Shown piece by piece: positions 53,442 through 61,301 of a stretch of DNA of 64,000 nucleotides. The translations under genes and the position numbers were made by a program. Positions within the stretch are counted from its first letter, which is position 1, and every line of letters starts with the position of its first letter. This DNA comes from Synechococcus sp. CCY 0621. Its GTDB lineage: Bacteria; Cyanobacteriota; Cyanobacteriia; PCC-6307; Cyanobiaceae. The notes below the pieces were generated by a model. The model saw only the letters and a list, made by a program, of their open reading frames with translations, had not been told where the DNA came from and searched no databases. The DNA is taken from the NCBI RefSeq assembly GCF_019038465.1, contig NZ_JAFKRH010000010.1:62001-126000 (forward strand). Reading direction: 5' to 3'.

Positions 53442-55463
53442 ATGATCCCTGCCCGCGACGCTCTCGACGACAAGGTCAATCAGGTCTTCGCGGGTAAATG
53501 CGTCCGCAAGGACCTGGTGCGGGCCGTAAAAGTCGGCGCCAACGTGCCGGTGTTCGTGCTCGAGTACCTGCTGGGCAAGTACTGCGCCTCCTCCGATTCC
53601 ACTGCCATTGAGCTGGGCCTGGCCGTGGTGCGCGACACCCTGGCCAACAACTACATTCGCCCCGACGAGGCCACCAAGGCCCAGAGCAAGGTTAAGCAAA
53701 AGGGGCGCTACACCTTCATCGACAAGGTCAAGGTGCGCCTGGTGGGCTCCACCTATGTGGCTGAGTGCGTGAACTTTGGCAGCAGCAACCTTCGCATCGC
53801 CGACGAAGACGTCCATTCCTTTGAGCGGCTTCTGACTGGAGGGGTGTGGGCACAGGTGGAGGTGGAGTGGGATGAGAGCGACAGCAAAGCGCCCTTCTCG
53901 ATCGGTCAGCTCACGCCCATCCAACTGGCCACCTTCAACCTGGAGGAGTACCGAAAGCTGCGGACTCAATTCACCACCGAAGAGTGGATTGATCTGCTGA
54001 TCCGCTCGATCGGCTATGAGCCAGCGGAAATGAGCCAGCGGCTCAAGCTCCTGTTTCTCCTGCGCCTGATCCCGCTCTGTGAGCGCAATTACAACTTGGT
54101 GGAGCTGGGACCCCGTGGCACCGGCAAGAGCTTTGCCGTTCAGGAGCTCTCCCCTTATGCAGCCCTCCTTACAGGCCCTACCACCGTGGCCAACCTCTTC
54201 GGCCACATGAGCGGCAAGGTCAAGGGGATGGTGTCGATCTGGGACGTGGTGGGCTTCGACGAGGTGGCTGACCTCCAGAAAATGCCCAAGGAGGTCATCA
54301 CCACCATGAAGACCTACTGCGAATCCGGGCAGTTTCAACGTGGTGCCGAGAGCTTTGCTGGCGACGCCAGCATCGCCATGTTCGGCAACACCCAGCAGCC
54401 GATCGATGTGATGGTGCAGACCGGGCACCTGTTCGCGCCGATGCCCGATGTGATCCGCGATGACATGGCCTTCATTGACCGGCTGCACTGCTACCTGCCG
54501 GGCTGGGAAATCCCGAAGATGCGTAATGAGTTCTTCACCGACCACTATGGCTTCGTGATCGACTATCTCGCTGAGGCCCTGCGAGATCTGAGAAAACTCA
54601 ACTACACCGAGTTGTGCGATACCTACTTCGGTATGGGCACCCACCTCAATACCCGCGATCGCAAGGCTGTACGTCGCACCGTATCGGGACTCGTCAAGAT
54701 CATCCATCCCCACGGGGCACCTTCCAAGGAAGACCTGGAGGAAATCCTCAAGCTGGCGATCGAGGGCAGACGCCGCGTCAAGGAACAGCTCAAGAAGATG
54801 GGGTCGTTCGAGTACAGCCAAACGTCATTCAGTTATTCCGACAACGAGACGGGCGAGGAGCACTTCGTGGGCGTACCCGAGCAGGGCGGTCAGGACCTCA
54901 TCGCTGCAGAACCCATGGCGCCCGGTTCCATTTACGCCACCTCCGTCACTGGAGACGGCACCGTCGGTCTGTTCCGCTTGGAGGTATCGATTGCGGCTGG
55001 CAGCGGCAAGCTCAAACCCGCCGGAGGCATAAGCGGGGCGATGAAGGAGTCGATCACCCGTGCATTTGCCTATCTGCAGGCCAACAAGCATGCGTTCTCG
55101 ATCGGCCATGAGGCCGACATCTACGACTTCAACGTTGAGGCCATCGACCTACTGGGCAACAAAGTAGAAGCCGAGGTGGGCGTTGCCTTTTTCATCGCGG
55201 CTTTCTCCGCTATTCGTCGTGCCCCGGCTCGCGCCGGCATGCTGGTGATCGGAGACATGAGCATCCAGGGCAACATCAAGGCCGCGCGCTCCCTAGTCGA
55301 ACCGCTTCAGGTTGCGATGGACAATGGGGCCCGTTGTGCCCTTATCCCCGCTGAGAACAAGCGGAGTTTCCTGGAAGTGAGCACGGATGTGATCGACAAG
55401 ATTGACCCGATCTTTTACAACGATGTGAAGACGGCGACCTTCAAGGCGCTGGAGATGAACTGA
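53442..55463 (+). CDS. brxL: BrxL, Lon-like AAA+ protein of type 1 BREX
   Basis: This 673-residue protein combines an N-terminal DNA-binding region (starting DALDDKVNQVFAGKCVRKDL), an AAA+ ATPase and a Lon-like C-terminal domain. The Walker A motif is LGPRGTGKSFAVQEL (Lys 229), and Walker B lies in VVGFDEVADLQ. The C-terminal part contains GAFSAIRRAPA-type sequence FSAIRRAPARAGMLVIGDMS then IQGNIKAARSL. BrxL is the hallmark of type 1 BREX. The 146-base gap upstream may hold its own promoter. It closes the operon. Confidence 0.93.
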   Translation: MIPARDALDDKVNQVFAGKCVRKDLVRAVKVGANVPVFVLEYLLGKYCASSDSTAIELGLAVVRDTLANNYIRPDEATKAQSKVKQKGRYTFIDKVKVRLVGSTYVAECVNFGSSNLRIADEDVHSFERLLTGGVWAQVEVEWDESDSKAPFSIGQLTPIQLATFNLEEYRKLRTQFTTEEWIDLLIRSIGYEPAEMSQRLKLLFLLRLIPLCERNYNLVELGPRGTGKSFAVQELSPYAALLTGPTTVANLFGHMSGKVKGMVSIWDVVGFDEVADLQKMPKEVITTMKTYCESGQFQRGAESFAGDASIAMFGNTQQPIDVMVQTGHLFAPMPDVIRDDMAFIDRLHCYLPGWEIPKMRNEFFTDHYGFVIDYLAEALRDLRKLNYTELCDTYFGMGTHLNTRDRKAVRRTVSGLVKIIHPHGAPSKEDLEEILKLAIEGRRRVKEQLKKMGSFEYSQTSFSYSDNETGEEHFVGVPEQGGQDLIAAEPMAPGSIYATSVTGDGTVGLFRLEVSIAAGSGKLKPAGGISGAMKESITRAFAYLQANKHAFSIGHEADIYDFNVEAIDLLGNKVEAEVGVAFFIAAFSAIRRAPARAGMLVIGDMSIQGNIKAARSLVEPLQVAMDNGARCALIPAENKRSFLEVSTDVIDKIDPIFYNDVKTATFKALEMN

Positions 55464-55570
55464 ATCTTTCAGGGCTGCCTGGTGCCTGGGTAACGGTGCC
55501 TGCATGTCAGATCAGTACAATTAGAATCAAGTAGTCTCTACTTCTATCGCCAACTTCTCACACAAGTCTC

Positions 55571-56209
55571 CTATTGGCCAGTAGCAGTGTCAAGGAGCCT
55601 GGCCCCTTTGCGCATGTTTTCCAATGCTGCCAGCACGCGCAGATTGTCCGGATGATGCATGCCGCCAGCAGCTAGTGGCTGAATGTGATCAACGTGGTAG
55701 CTAATGCGCCCCTCCGCCTGGTTGAGGGAGTCCCGAAGACCATAGATGTGGTTCAGCCGCACCTTCTCATCCTCCGACAGTGCCGGCGACTGGGCCAGGA
55801 TGCGCGCCTTTCTCCGCAGAAGACCGGAGACTCCCTTCTGTCGATTAGCCTCATAGACAGCCTTCGGTTGAGGGCAGCTTTCCTGGCTTACATCAACAAC
55901 TTGTCCGCTCATCATCCACATCTCTTGCCTGAGCTGGTGGGAGCACCATTGATGGAAGCAACTTTGTCCCTGCAGATCAATGACCTCTCGAAATTGTGTC
56001 ACCTCATAGACAAAGTCCTGCCCTAGGACCTCTCCCGTCCAGCGCGTCCAGCAGCGGGCTAGATAGCGCATTGGCTTCTTGACCCAGATAAAGAGGGTTG
56101 GCAGCTCGAGCTGCTCCTCCCCCTTGGCAGGCTTGCGGCGCGCATAGGTTCGATCGCCCACCTTGGTAAGCAAGCCGTGATCATTCGACTGGATCACCCG
56201 AAACTTCAT
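55571..56209 (-). CDS. HNH endonuclease
   Basis: This 212-residue protein carries a C-terminal HNH nuclease domain: YHVDHIQPLAAGGMHHPDNL with Asn in RVLAALENMRKGA. Its N-terminus (residues 1-140) has paired Cys/His-containing parts but no recognised fold. The ATG overlaps the stop of the extended upstream PDDEXK-like frame as ATGA, indicating the two were once translated in tandem. It is convergent with brxL and may be an additional restriction or homing-type nuclease beside the BREX operon. Confidence 0.75.
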   Translation of the reverse strand: MKFRVIQSNDHGLLTKVGDRTYARRKPAKGEEQLELPTLFIWVKKPMRYLARCWTRWTGEVLGQDFVYEVTQFREVIDLQGQSCFHQWCSHQLRQEMWMMSGQVVDVSQESCPQPKAVYEANRQKGVSGLLRRKARILAQSPALSEDEKVRLNHIYGLRDSLNQAEGRISYHVDHIQPLAAGGMHHPDNLRVLAALENMRKGARLLDTATGQ

Positions 56210-56340
56210 GCAGACTCCAGCTTCTGTTCTCGGACCTTGCGAGGCAAGAGTATTCCAAGATCGCTGGCTATCTGCTCGAAACCTTCCTCGTCGCGGAACG
56301 CTTGAATCTCATCCTCCAGGCCCTTTAGCAGTACTTTCTG

Positions 56341-56751
56341 CTAACTTGAGCTGGACTGGTGGTGCTCTTTGATAAAGGCTTGTGGGAGTGTGAAGAACTC
56401 GGGCTCTCTGGCGCCGCTGCTGCCATCGTTTTTGCCGTTGTAATTGCCGATGTTCAGAAAGGGCACCACCAGATAGTCAAAGGCGTCGAGACTCTTGTCC
56501 TTCACCGGAAAGCTGCGACCGCAGTCGCTGGCGTACCGGCTTTTCACCTGCACCCGGATCTGCGCTTTCTCGTCAGGCCCCGGTTGATGGCGTGCGTCGG
56601 GATTTAGGCAGACCAGGTCGTAGCCCTCATTCCCCGGTGGGGCCTTGTAGGTGAGGATGTTGCGTCGCATCAGATGACCCATTACGAGGTACTCCGAGCC
56701 AGCCGAGACCACCGGGAGGCGGAGCCAGTCGCGTTCTCCTGCTGCCATCAA
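56341..56751 (-). CDS. PDDEXK-like nuclease-fold protein, cut by an amber codon
   Basis: This 136-residue frame shows a restriction-endonuclease-like pattern: GSEYLVMGHLMRRNI helix, GYDLVCLNPDARHQ with the acidic residue, then strand IRVQVKSRYASD with the K of (D/E)xK. It ends KEHHQSSSS-TAG. The same frame continues without further stops to 56206 (QKVLLKGLEDEIQAFRDEEG, FEQIASDLGI), 182 codons in all, and meets the HNH start as ATGA. TAG may therefore replace a TGG. It starts in an ATGA overlap with the Nif11-like gene. Confidence 0.6.
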   Translation of the reverse strand: MMAAGERDWLRLPVVSAGSEYLVMGHLMRRNILTYKAPPGNEGYDLVCLNPDARHQPGPDEKAQIRVQVKSRYASDCGRSFPVKDKSLDAFDYLVVPFLNIGNYNGKNDGSSGAREPEFFTLPQAFIKEHHQSSSS

Positions 56752-56966
56752 CCCTCGAGCGCGCTGGTGCGGATGGTGCGATTCTCAGCTTCCTGATTCG
56801 GGTCCTCCTTCCGGGCTCGTTGGATATCCACCCGGGTGATGCGAAAACCCCGCCGGCGGGCGGCAACCACCAGTTCCTGCATGGACCGGGAGTGCCTCAG
56901 GGCCCGGGGGAGGTCCCTGTCGTTCTCCGCTTCGGCCACCAGCCGCTCCAGTTCACTCCAGCTCAT
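56748..56966 (-). CDS. Nif11-like domain protein
   Basis: From ATG 56966 the 72-residue product starts MSWSELERLVAEAENDRDLP and includes ALRHSRSMQELVVAARRRGF, ITRVDIQRA. The pattern (short helix, D-L/P-x2-L, A-x2-E-L-V-x-x-A-R-x-x-G-F-x-I-T-x-x-D) is that of the Nif11 family. That family is abundant in cyanobacteria, both as leader peptides of modified natural products and as stand-alone small proteins. There is no GG-type leader cleavage site and no cysteine-rich core, so it is not a classic precursor. It is coupled to the nuclease-like gene by ATGA. Confidence 0.65.
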   Translation of the reverse strand: MSWSELERLVAEAENDRDLPRALRHSRSMQELVVAARRRGFRITRVDIQRARKEDPNQEAENRTIRTSALEG

Positions 56967-57148
56967 CAGGCCTGACCGGTGAGCCCACACTGCAGCCAGC
57001 CGCGATGGCCCGCAAGGTGCCACCCGCAGGTTTCCAATTTCTGCCAGCCTGGCCCGACGAACCACCCGGTCTGAGACAGCGGTCGATGAAATGAACGATG
57101 GATGCGCAGGACCACTTAGGTGGAGAGGGCCTCTCCTCACGGCTCCCC

Positions 57149-57297
57149 CTACCCAGGCGCCTCCGGACAGATCAAATCCGCCGCCTGCCGCGCCTCGCTG
57201 AGCACCTGAAACAGCACCCTGCGCGATTCCTTGAGCAGCTCGACCCAATGGCTCAGATAGGCGGCATGGCTCTCGATCTCGCTGCCGATCTCCTCTT
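57149..57297 (-). pseudogene. ArdC-like antirestriction/MPTase C-terminal remnant
   Basis: The minus frame between TAA (about 57298) and TAG 57149 reads EEIGSEIESHAAYLSHWVEL, LKESRRVLFQVLSEARQAAD. This matches the C-terminal end of ArdC-type ssDNA-binding/zincin antirestriction proteins (ENHAxYIxxWLxxLKxDKRxxFxAAxxAQxAADxI). Only this end is left. Confidence 0.65.
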
Positions 57298-57727
57298 AAC
57301 TGCTAGTTGGGTAGTTGATTCGGCCGCAACGAAAGCCGGACACGCCGCCAGCTGCACTGCAGCCAACTCACCACCAGCCAGACCCGTCAAGGCGGGCGCA
57401 CCCGGCTCCGAGGCCCGGGGGTTGGTATTGCCCGCCGGACTCCGACATTCCCGGCCGGGCACCACCACTGATGCCCACCACCGAAACCACCGACCTGGCG
57501 CTCCTGCTGGCCCTGGTCGTCGCAGCCATCACAGTCGAGGCCGTAGCCCAGCTGCTCCGGCCCCATGGTGGCCCGCAGCGTGAACCTGCTGCTCAGCATC
57601 GCCGGCTGGCGTCCATCCAGCTCCAGGCCCTCCTCATGGGTGCTGAAGATGGCCCCAGCACCACCCACCGCCCGAGCCATCCCTCCGGCATCCATCGCTG
57701 CCACAGGTGCGCTCGTCGCCCAGCTAG
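57298..57727. other. Stretch between ArdC remnant and insertion sequence
   Basis: These 430 GC-rich bases contain a plus-strand frame from ATG 57471 (MPTTETTDLALLLALVVAAI TVEAVAQLL) that could be the beginning of a small membrane protein, interrupted by the IS insertion at 57727. An opposing minus-strand frame (57387-57776) is also open. Neither can be assigned. Confidence 0.3.
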
Positions 57728-57740
57728 GAGGCTGCTGAAA
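57728..57740 (+). repeat. IS left terminal inverted repeat
   Basis: GAGGCTGCTGAAA directly follows CTAG 57724-57727. Confidence 0.8.
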
Positions 57741-57813
57741 AACCATCCCAGCTGCGGGAGAATGGCCCAACGGCACTGAGCGAATGCGCGGCTAGCAGGA
57801 ACGCACCGGCCCC

Positions 57814-58920
57814 TTGTTCTCGTACATCTCCACAGAAGACCGGATTCCGTCCGGCCATCCCCTGCGCCAGGTCAGGCGGCTGGCGGATCAGGCCTTGGAT
57901 CGGCTCAACCCCACCTTCTGCAGGCTCTACCCCGAGGGCGGCAGGCCCTCGATCCCGCCGGAGCAACTGCTGCTAGCCCTGTTGCTGCAGGCGATCTACG
58001 GCATCCGCTCGGAGCGGATGCTGATGGAACAGCTGGACTACAACCTGCTGTTCCGCTGGTTTGTCGGCCTCAATCCCGACGACGTCGTCTGGCATCCCAC
58101 GACATTCACCAAGAACCGCGATCGGCTGCTCAACGAGGAGCTCATGGCGAAGTTTCTGGAGCTGCTGCTGGCCTCACCGGAGGTCAAGCCGCTGCTGAGC
58201 TCTGAGCACTTCTCGGTCGATGGCACCTTGCTGAGGGCCTGGGCCTCTCACAGCTCACTGGAGCGGATCGAGGGGATCGACGACGATCCACCACCACCCA
58301 GTGGCGGCAAGGGGTTCGGTAGCTCAGCCGGCCAGGGGAAGCAGCGAGCCAAGGGTGATTTCAGAGGACTGCTGCTCTCCAACCAGACCCATCGCTCCGT
58401 CACCGACGGGGACGCCCGGCTGTTTCGCAAGTCCGGTGGCACTGGGGCATTCCTGAGCTACCTGGACCACTGCCTCACGGAGAACCGCCATGGTCTGGTG
58501 GTGGCCAGTGAGGTGACCCCAGCGGATGGCTATGGGGAGCGGGCTGCGGCCGTGCGGATGGCGCGTTCGCTCCCGGGTGCTCACCAGAAGACGCTGGGAG
58601 CCGACAAGGGCTACGACACCAGGGATTTCGTGGCCGACATCCGCTTTGCCGGGATCACGCCGCATGTGGCGCAGAACATCCAGGCCCGCCGCCGCTCCGC
58701 GATCGATGCCCGCACCGTTCGTCATCAGGGTTACGCCCGCTCGATCAACGCCAGGAAGCGGATCGAGCAGGTGTTTGGCTGGATGAAACAGGCCGCCGGC
58801 CTGCGGCAGCTCAAGGCCCGGGGTCGATCACGGGTCGGCGCAGTGTTCAGGCTGCATGTGGTGGCCTACAACCTGATCCGCCTAGCCAACCTGCTCAGCC
58901 CGAGGGAGGTCCTGGCATGA
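57814..58920 (+). CDS. IS5-group DDE transposase, early amber codon
   Basis: The ORF of 368 residues begins (as scored) at TTG 57814, giving [20 protein letters not shown]. Related transposases normally start about ten codons earlier. Here an ATG at 57784 gives MRG followed by TAG at 57793, so the natural start appears to carry a nonsense mutation, and use of TTG would be required. DDE residues are visible: Asp in [14 protein letters not shown], Asp in [12 protein letters not shown] and Glu in [14 protein letters not shown]. The insert [17 protein letters not shown] is a low-complexity linker. Confidence 0.85.
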   Translation: MFSYISTEDRIPSGHPLRQVRRLADQALDRLNPTFCRLYPEGGRPSIPPEQLLLALLLQAIYGIRSERMLMEQLDYNLLFRWFVGLNPDDVVWHPTTFTKNRDRLLNEELMAKFLELLLASPEVKPLLSSEHFSVDGTLLRAWASHSSLERIEGIDDDPPPPSGGKGFGSSAGQGKQRAKGDFRGLLLSNQTHRSVTDGDARLFRKSGGTGAFLSYLDHCLTENRHGLVVASEVTPADGYGERAAAVRMARSLPGAHQKTLGADKGYDTRDFVADIRFAGITPHVAQNIQARRRSAIDARTVRHQGYARSINARKRIEQVFGWMKQAAGLRQLKARGRSRVGAVFRLHVVAYNLIRLANLLSPREVLA

Positions 58921-59076
58921 AGGTGGTGGAGCGGGCCGAGCGGCGGAGATCGACCAGCTGGGAATCGATACGGACGCCATGAAGGACCGCCGGATTGGCG
59001 GAGCAAGCCTCCCGGCAGGAAAGCCACAAGGCCCACAGGGCCCAATCTGCTCTGGAGGGTCTTGGATTGGAGGCTA

Positions 59077-59089
59077 TTTCAGCAGCCTC
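59077..59089 (-). repeat. IS right terminal inverted repeat
   Basis: The complement reads GAGGCTGCTGAAA and is followed by CTAG 59090-59093. Confidence 0.8.
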
Positions 59090-59224
59090 CTAGGCCGGAG
59101 CCGCCCCCGGCGGGGAGTACCCTCCAGTCCTGGACTGCCACAGGTGGCAACCAGTGATCCCGGTGCTTCACCCCCCGGTGATCGAGATGATTGTCCTTTC
59201 CGGGAGTTGGCGCCTGGCGCCGTG

Positions 59225-60025
59225 ATGGATTCTCAGGCTGCCCGTTCCTTCCTTCGCGACGACCGGTCGGACGCCCGCAGGAAGGCGGCGAGTCTGCGGA
59301 TCACGGGCACCGATGTGAGCGGCGAGGCCTCCGGGGCCAGCTGCGTGATCACCACCGACAGCGAGGGCAGGCGCCTGGCGCGCCAGTCGAGCCACGTGCA
59401 GTCGATCGAGCTGCGCACCTACGTCTTCCTGGATTCGCTGCAGCCCCAGCTGGCGTCCTACATGGGCACGGTGTCCCATGGCTTCCTGCCGATTCCCGGC
59501 GATGCCTGCCTGTGGCTGGAGGTGTCGCCGGGGATGGCGGTGCACCGGGTCACCGACATCGCCCTGAAGGCCAGCACGGTGCGACTCGGCCAGATGGTGG
59601 TGGAGCGGGCCTTCGGTTCCCTGGCGCTCTACCACCGGGATCAGAGCAACGTGCTCCACTCCGGTGACGTGGTGCTGGAGGCCATCGGCAGCCGGGTGGA
59701 GCTGCGCAGCCGCTGCGAGGTCACCTGGACCGAGATCATCCGGGCGATCACCCCCGATCACGCCGTGCTGATCAACCGCCAGAACCGCCGCGGCTCGATG
59801 ATCCAGGCCGGCATGAGCATGTTCATCCTCGAGACCGAGCCGGCCGGCTACGTGCTGATCGCCGCCAATGAGGCGGAGAAGGGCTCCAACATCACCGTGG
59901 TCGACGTCAAGGCCGTCGGGGCCTTCGGCCGCCTCACCCTGGCGGGCAAGGAGGGCGATGTGGAGGAGGCCGCCGCCGCCGCCATGCGCGCCGTGGCCCA
60001 GATCAACGCCGGCGCCCGCGGCTGA
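59225..60025 (+). CDS. csoS1D: CsoS1D, tandem-BMC carboxysome shell protein
   Basis: CsoS1D forms double-stacked pseudohexameric trimers with a gated pore in the alpha-carboxysome shell and is thought to control metabolite passage. From ATG 59225 ([20 protein letters not shown]) the protein has 266 residues: a variable N-terminal extension of about 50, then two BMC domains. The first ([20 protein letters not shown]) and the second ([20 protein letters not shown], then LILVAANEAEK-type [20 protein letters not shown]) show the usual BMC fold. Length and sequence match the CsoS1D of marine picocyanobacteria. No other carboxysome gene is present in the window. Confidence 0.88.
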   Translation: MDSQAARSFLRDDRSDARRKAASLRITGTDVSGEASGASCVITTDSEGRRLARQSSHVQSIELRTYVFLDSLQPQLASYMGTVSHGFLPIPGDACLWLEVSPGMAVHRVTDIALKASTVRLGQMVVERAFGSLALYHRDQSNVLHSGDVVLEAIGSRVELRSRCEVTWTEIIRAITPDHAVLINRQNRRGSMIQAGMSMFILETEPAGYVLIAANEAEKGSNITVVDVKAVGAFGRLTLAGKEGDVEEAAAAAMRAVAQINAGARG

Positions 60026-60044
60026 GCCTCGGCACCCGGCCGGC

Positions 60045-60410
60045 TCAGCCCAGGCCCAGCAGACGTTTCAGCCCCGGGGCCATGGCCCGGGCGGCCTTGC
60101 CCCGGCTGCCCAGCCGGCTCCTGAGGTGCTCCCCCATCTCCGCATAGCTGCAACCGGCTTCGCGCACATGGAAGAGCGGGTCATAGCCGCCGCCATGGCC
60201 CGAGGGCTGCCGCAGGATCAGCCCCCGGCAGAGCCCCTCCGACTCCAGAACCACCGCGCCGGCGGGGTCGGCCAGGGCCATCGCGCTCACGAAAGTGCCG
60301 CCGCGGTAGAGGGAATCGCCGAGTTCGTGCAGCAACCGGTGGATCTTCTCGTGGTCGGTGGGGGCATAGCGGGCCGAATGCAGACCCGGGCGGCCATCGA
60401 GGGCATCCAC
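60045..60410 (-). pseudogene. rdgB: RdgB/Ham1 (non-canonical purine NTP pyrophosphatase), 5' end missing
   Basis: The frame holds the C-terminal two thirds of an XTP/dITP pyrophosphatase: VDALDGRPGLHSARYAPTDH, FVSAMALADPAGAVVLESEG, GHGGGYDPLFHVREAG and YAEMGEHLRSRLGSRGKAAR. The first 65 or so residues, including the nucleotide-binding start and DDSG motif, are absent. Sequence before VDALDG is E then TAG, and homology ends at about 60411. In Prochlorococcus, ham1 lies between csoS1D and csoS1, in the same relative orientation. The truncation therefore marks where foreign DNA joined. Confidence 0.8.
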
Positions 60411-60412
60411 CT

Positions 60413-60521
60413 CCTAGAGGCCTTTCGAGTCCGTGAGCTGCGCCAGCTGGCCCGCACGGCTGGCCACCGCTCCCTGGCCCGCTCCGGCCGCCGTCAGCAG
60501 CTGCTGGAGGTGCTCGCGTGA
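60413..60521 (+). pseudogene. C-terminal fragment with SAP/Rho-N-like motif
   Basis: From the rdgB junction the plus frame reads LLEAFRVRELRQLARTAGHR, SLARSGRRQQLLEVLA-stop. The V-R-E-L-R-x-L-A-x-x-x-G pattern resembles a SAP or Rho-N DNA/RNA-binding end. Its 5' part is gone, so it came from a gene cut by the same junction. Confidence 0.4.
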
Positions 60522-60703
60522 CCCGCCCACCCCGCTACCTGCTGGAGGGGATCCCCGGCCTCGGTGGGGCTTCTCCCAAGGAGTGGGACAGGCCCCAGCT
60601 GCAGCTGGCTGACCCATCACAGCAGGGGGTCATCCCCTTCTCAGATGGAAGCCACCTGGGACCGCTGTTCAACACCATCACCGCCACCGAGACCACGCCA
60701 TGA
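60518..60703 (+). CDS. Small hypothetical ORF
   Basis: This is a 61-residue frame from GTG 60518, overlapping the stop of the preceding fragment (GTGA), that reads TRPPRYLLEGIPGLGGASPK and ends TATETTP. A further 34-codon frame overlaps its stop as ATGA at 60700. The coupled packing suggests former genes of an accessory element; no family is recognised. Confidence 0.35.
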   Translation: MTRPPRYLLEGIPGLGGASPKEWDRPQLQLADPSQQGVIPFSDGSHLGPLFNTITATETTP

Positions 60704-60834
60704 CCACCACCACTCGCTCAGCGGCAGTCCCGCAAACGACCGATACCGGCTCACCCGTTCCGGGGCGAGGCCAACCGCGGCAGTGCAGGGGGTCTGCTGT
60801 CCCGTAATTCTGTTCTGATTCGGTTGGGGAGCAT

Positions 60835-60990
60835 CCGCCGTTTGCGGAACTGCATAGGGCTTGCATCGGCTACGGCAGGGTCTCCACCGCCGACCAAGAC
60901 GCCCAGGCTCAGGTGCTCCGGCTGGAGGCGGCCGGCTGCACCCGCACCTTCACCGAGACGATCAGCAGCAGGATCAAGGACCGGCCGCAG
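60835..60990 (+). pseudogene. Serine recombinase (resolvase/invertase) N-terminal fragment
   Basis: The plus frame contains ACIGYGRVSTADQDAQAQVL, LEAAGCTRTFTETISSRIKD-RPQ. GYGRVST with the nucleophilic Ser and D-Q-x-x-x-x-Q are the start of the resolvase/invertase catalytic domain. Homology stops after about 45 residues; no start codon in good context and no DNA-binding domain follow. Confidence 0.75.
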
Positions 60991-61013
60991 CCACCACCTG
61001 CCGCTACCAGCCC

Positions 61014-61301
61014 CTACGGCTGGCCCTCCACCGGCGGGTCGAGGGGGGAGGGCCGGCCGGCGAGGCCCGCCCGGATCACCCGGCTCAGGTTGTCCAACTG
61101 CCGCCGCTGGATCTCCGCCGCCTGCACTTCGAGCTGCTCCAGGTACTCACGGCCGCCCGGCATCGCCCGTACCTGCTCCTCAGCACAGGCGACCACCTGG
61201 GCGATGTGCACGGCGATCGGGTCAGGAGGTGCCACCTCCGGCGGCTGCAGACCCGCCCGGATGGCTCGGTCTAGATCAGCCCACGGGTCCGGGGTGCTCA
61301 C
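61014..61301 (-). CDS. Small hypothetical protein downstream of terminase-like gene
   Basis: This 95-residue protein (MSTPDPWADLDRAIRAGLQP to DPPVEGQP) is helical, with VACAEEQVRAMPGGREYLEQ and LDNLSRVIRAGLAGRP. The two short D-x-x-x-R-A/V-I-R-A-G-L repeats at its ends are noteworthy. It overlaps the preceding gene by ATGA. Function unknown; its place after a terminase-small-subunit-like gene hints at phage or satellite origin. Confidence 0.5.
   Translation of the reverse strand: MSTPDPWADLDRAIRAGLQPPEVAPPDPIAVHIAQVVACAEEQVRAMPGGREYLEQLEVQAAEIQRRQLDNLSRVIRAGLAGRPSPLDPPVEGQP

Larger units (their letters stand above)
57728..59089 (+). mobile_element. IS5-type insertion sequence with CTAG target duplication
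   Basis: A 1,362-base element lies between direct CTAG repeats (57724-57727 and 59090-59093). Its ends are inverted: GAGGCTGCTGAAA at 57728-57740 and the complement at 59077-59089. The four-base CTAG duplication fits the YTAR-type target of IS5-group elements. One transposase gene fills most of it. Matching repeats and target duplication show a recent insertion. Confidence 0.85.

Noticed and set aside
40542-55463. Phage growth limitation (Pgl, type 2 BREX) system
   Set aside because: There is no PglW kinase or BrxD/BrxHI-type gene, and BrxL, BrxA and BrxB are present.
56748-57248. 166-codon version of the Nif11-like gene
   Set aside because: The first 94 codons are antisense of unrelated DNA; the Nif11 pattern begins at Met 95.
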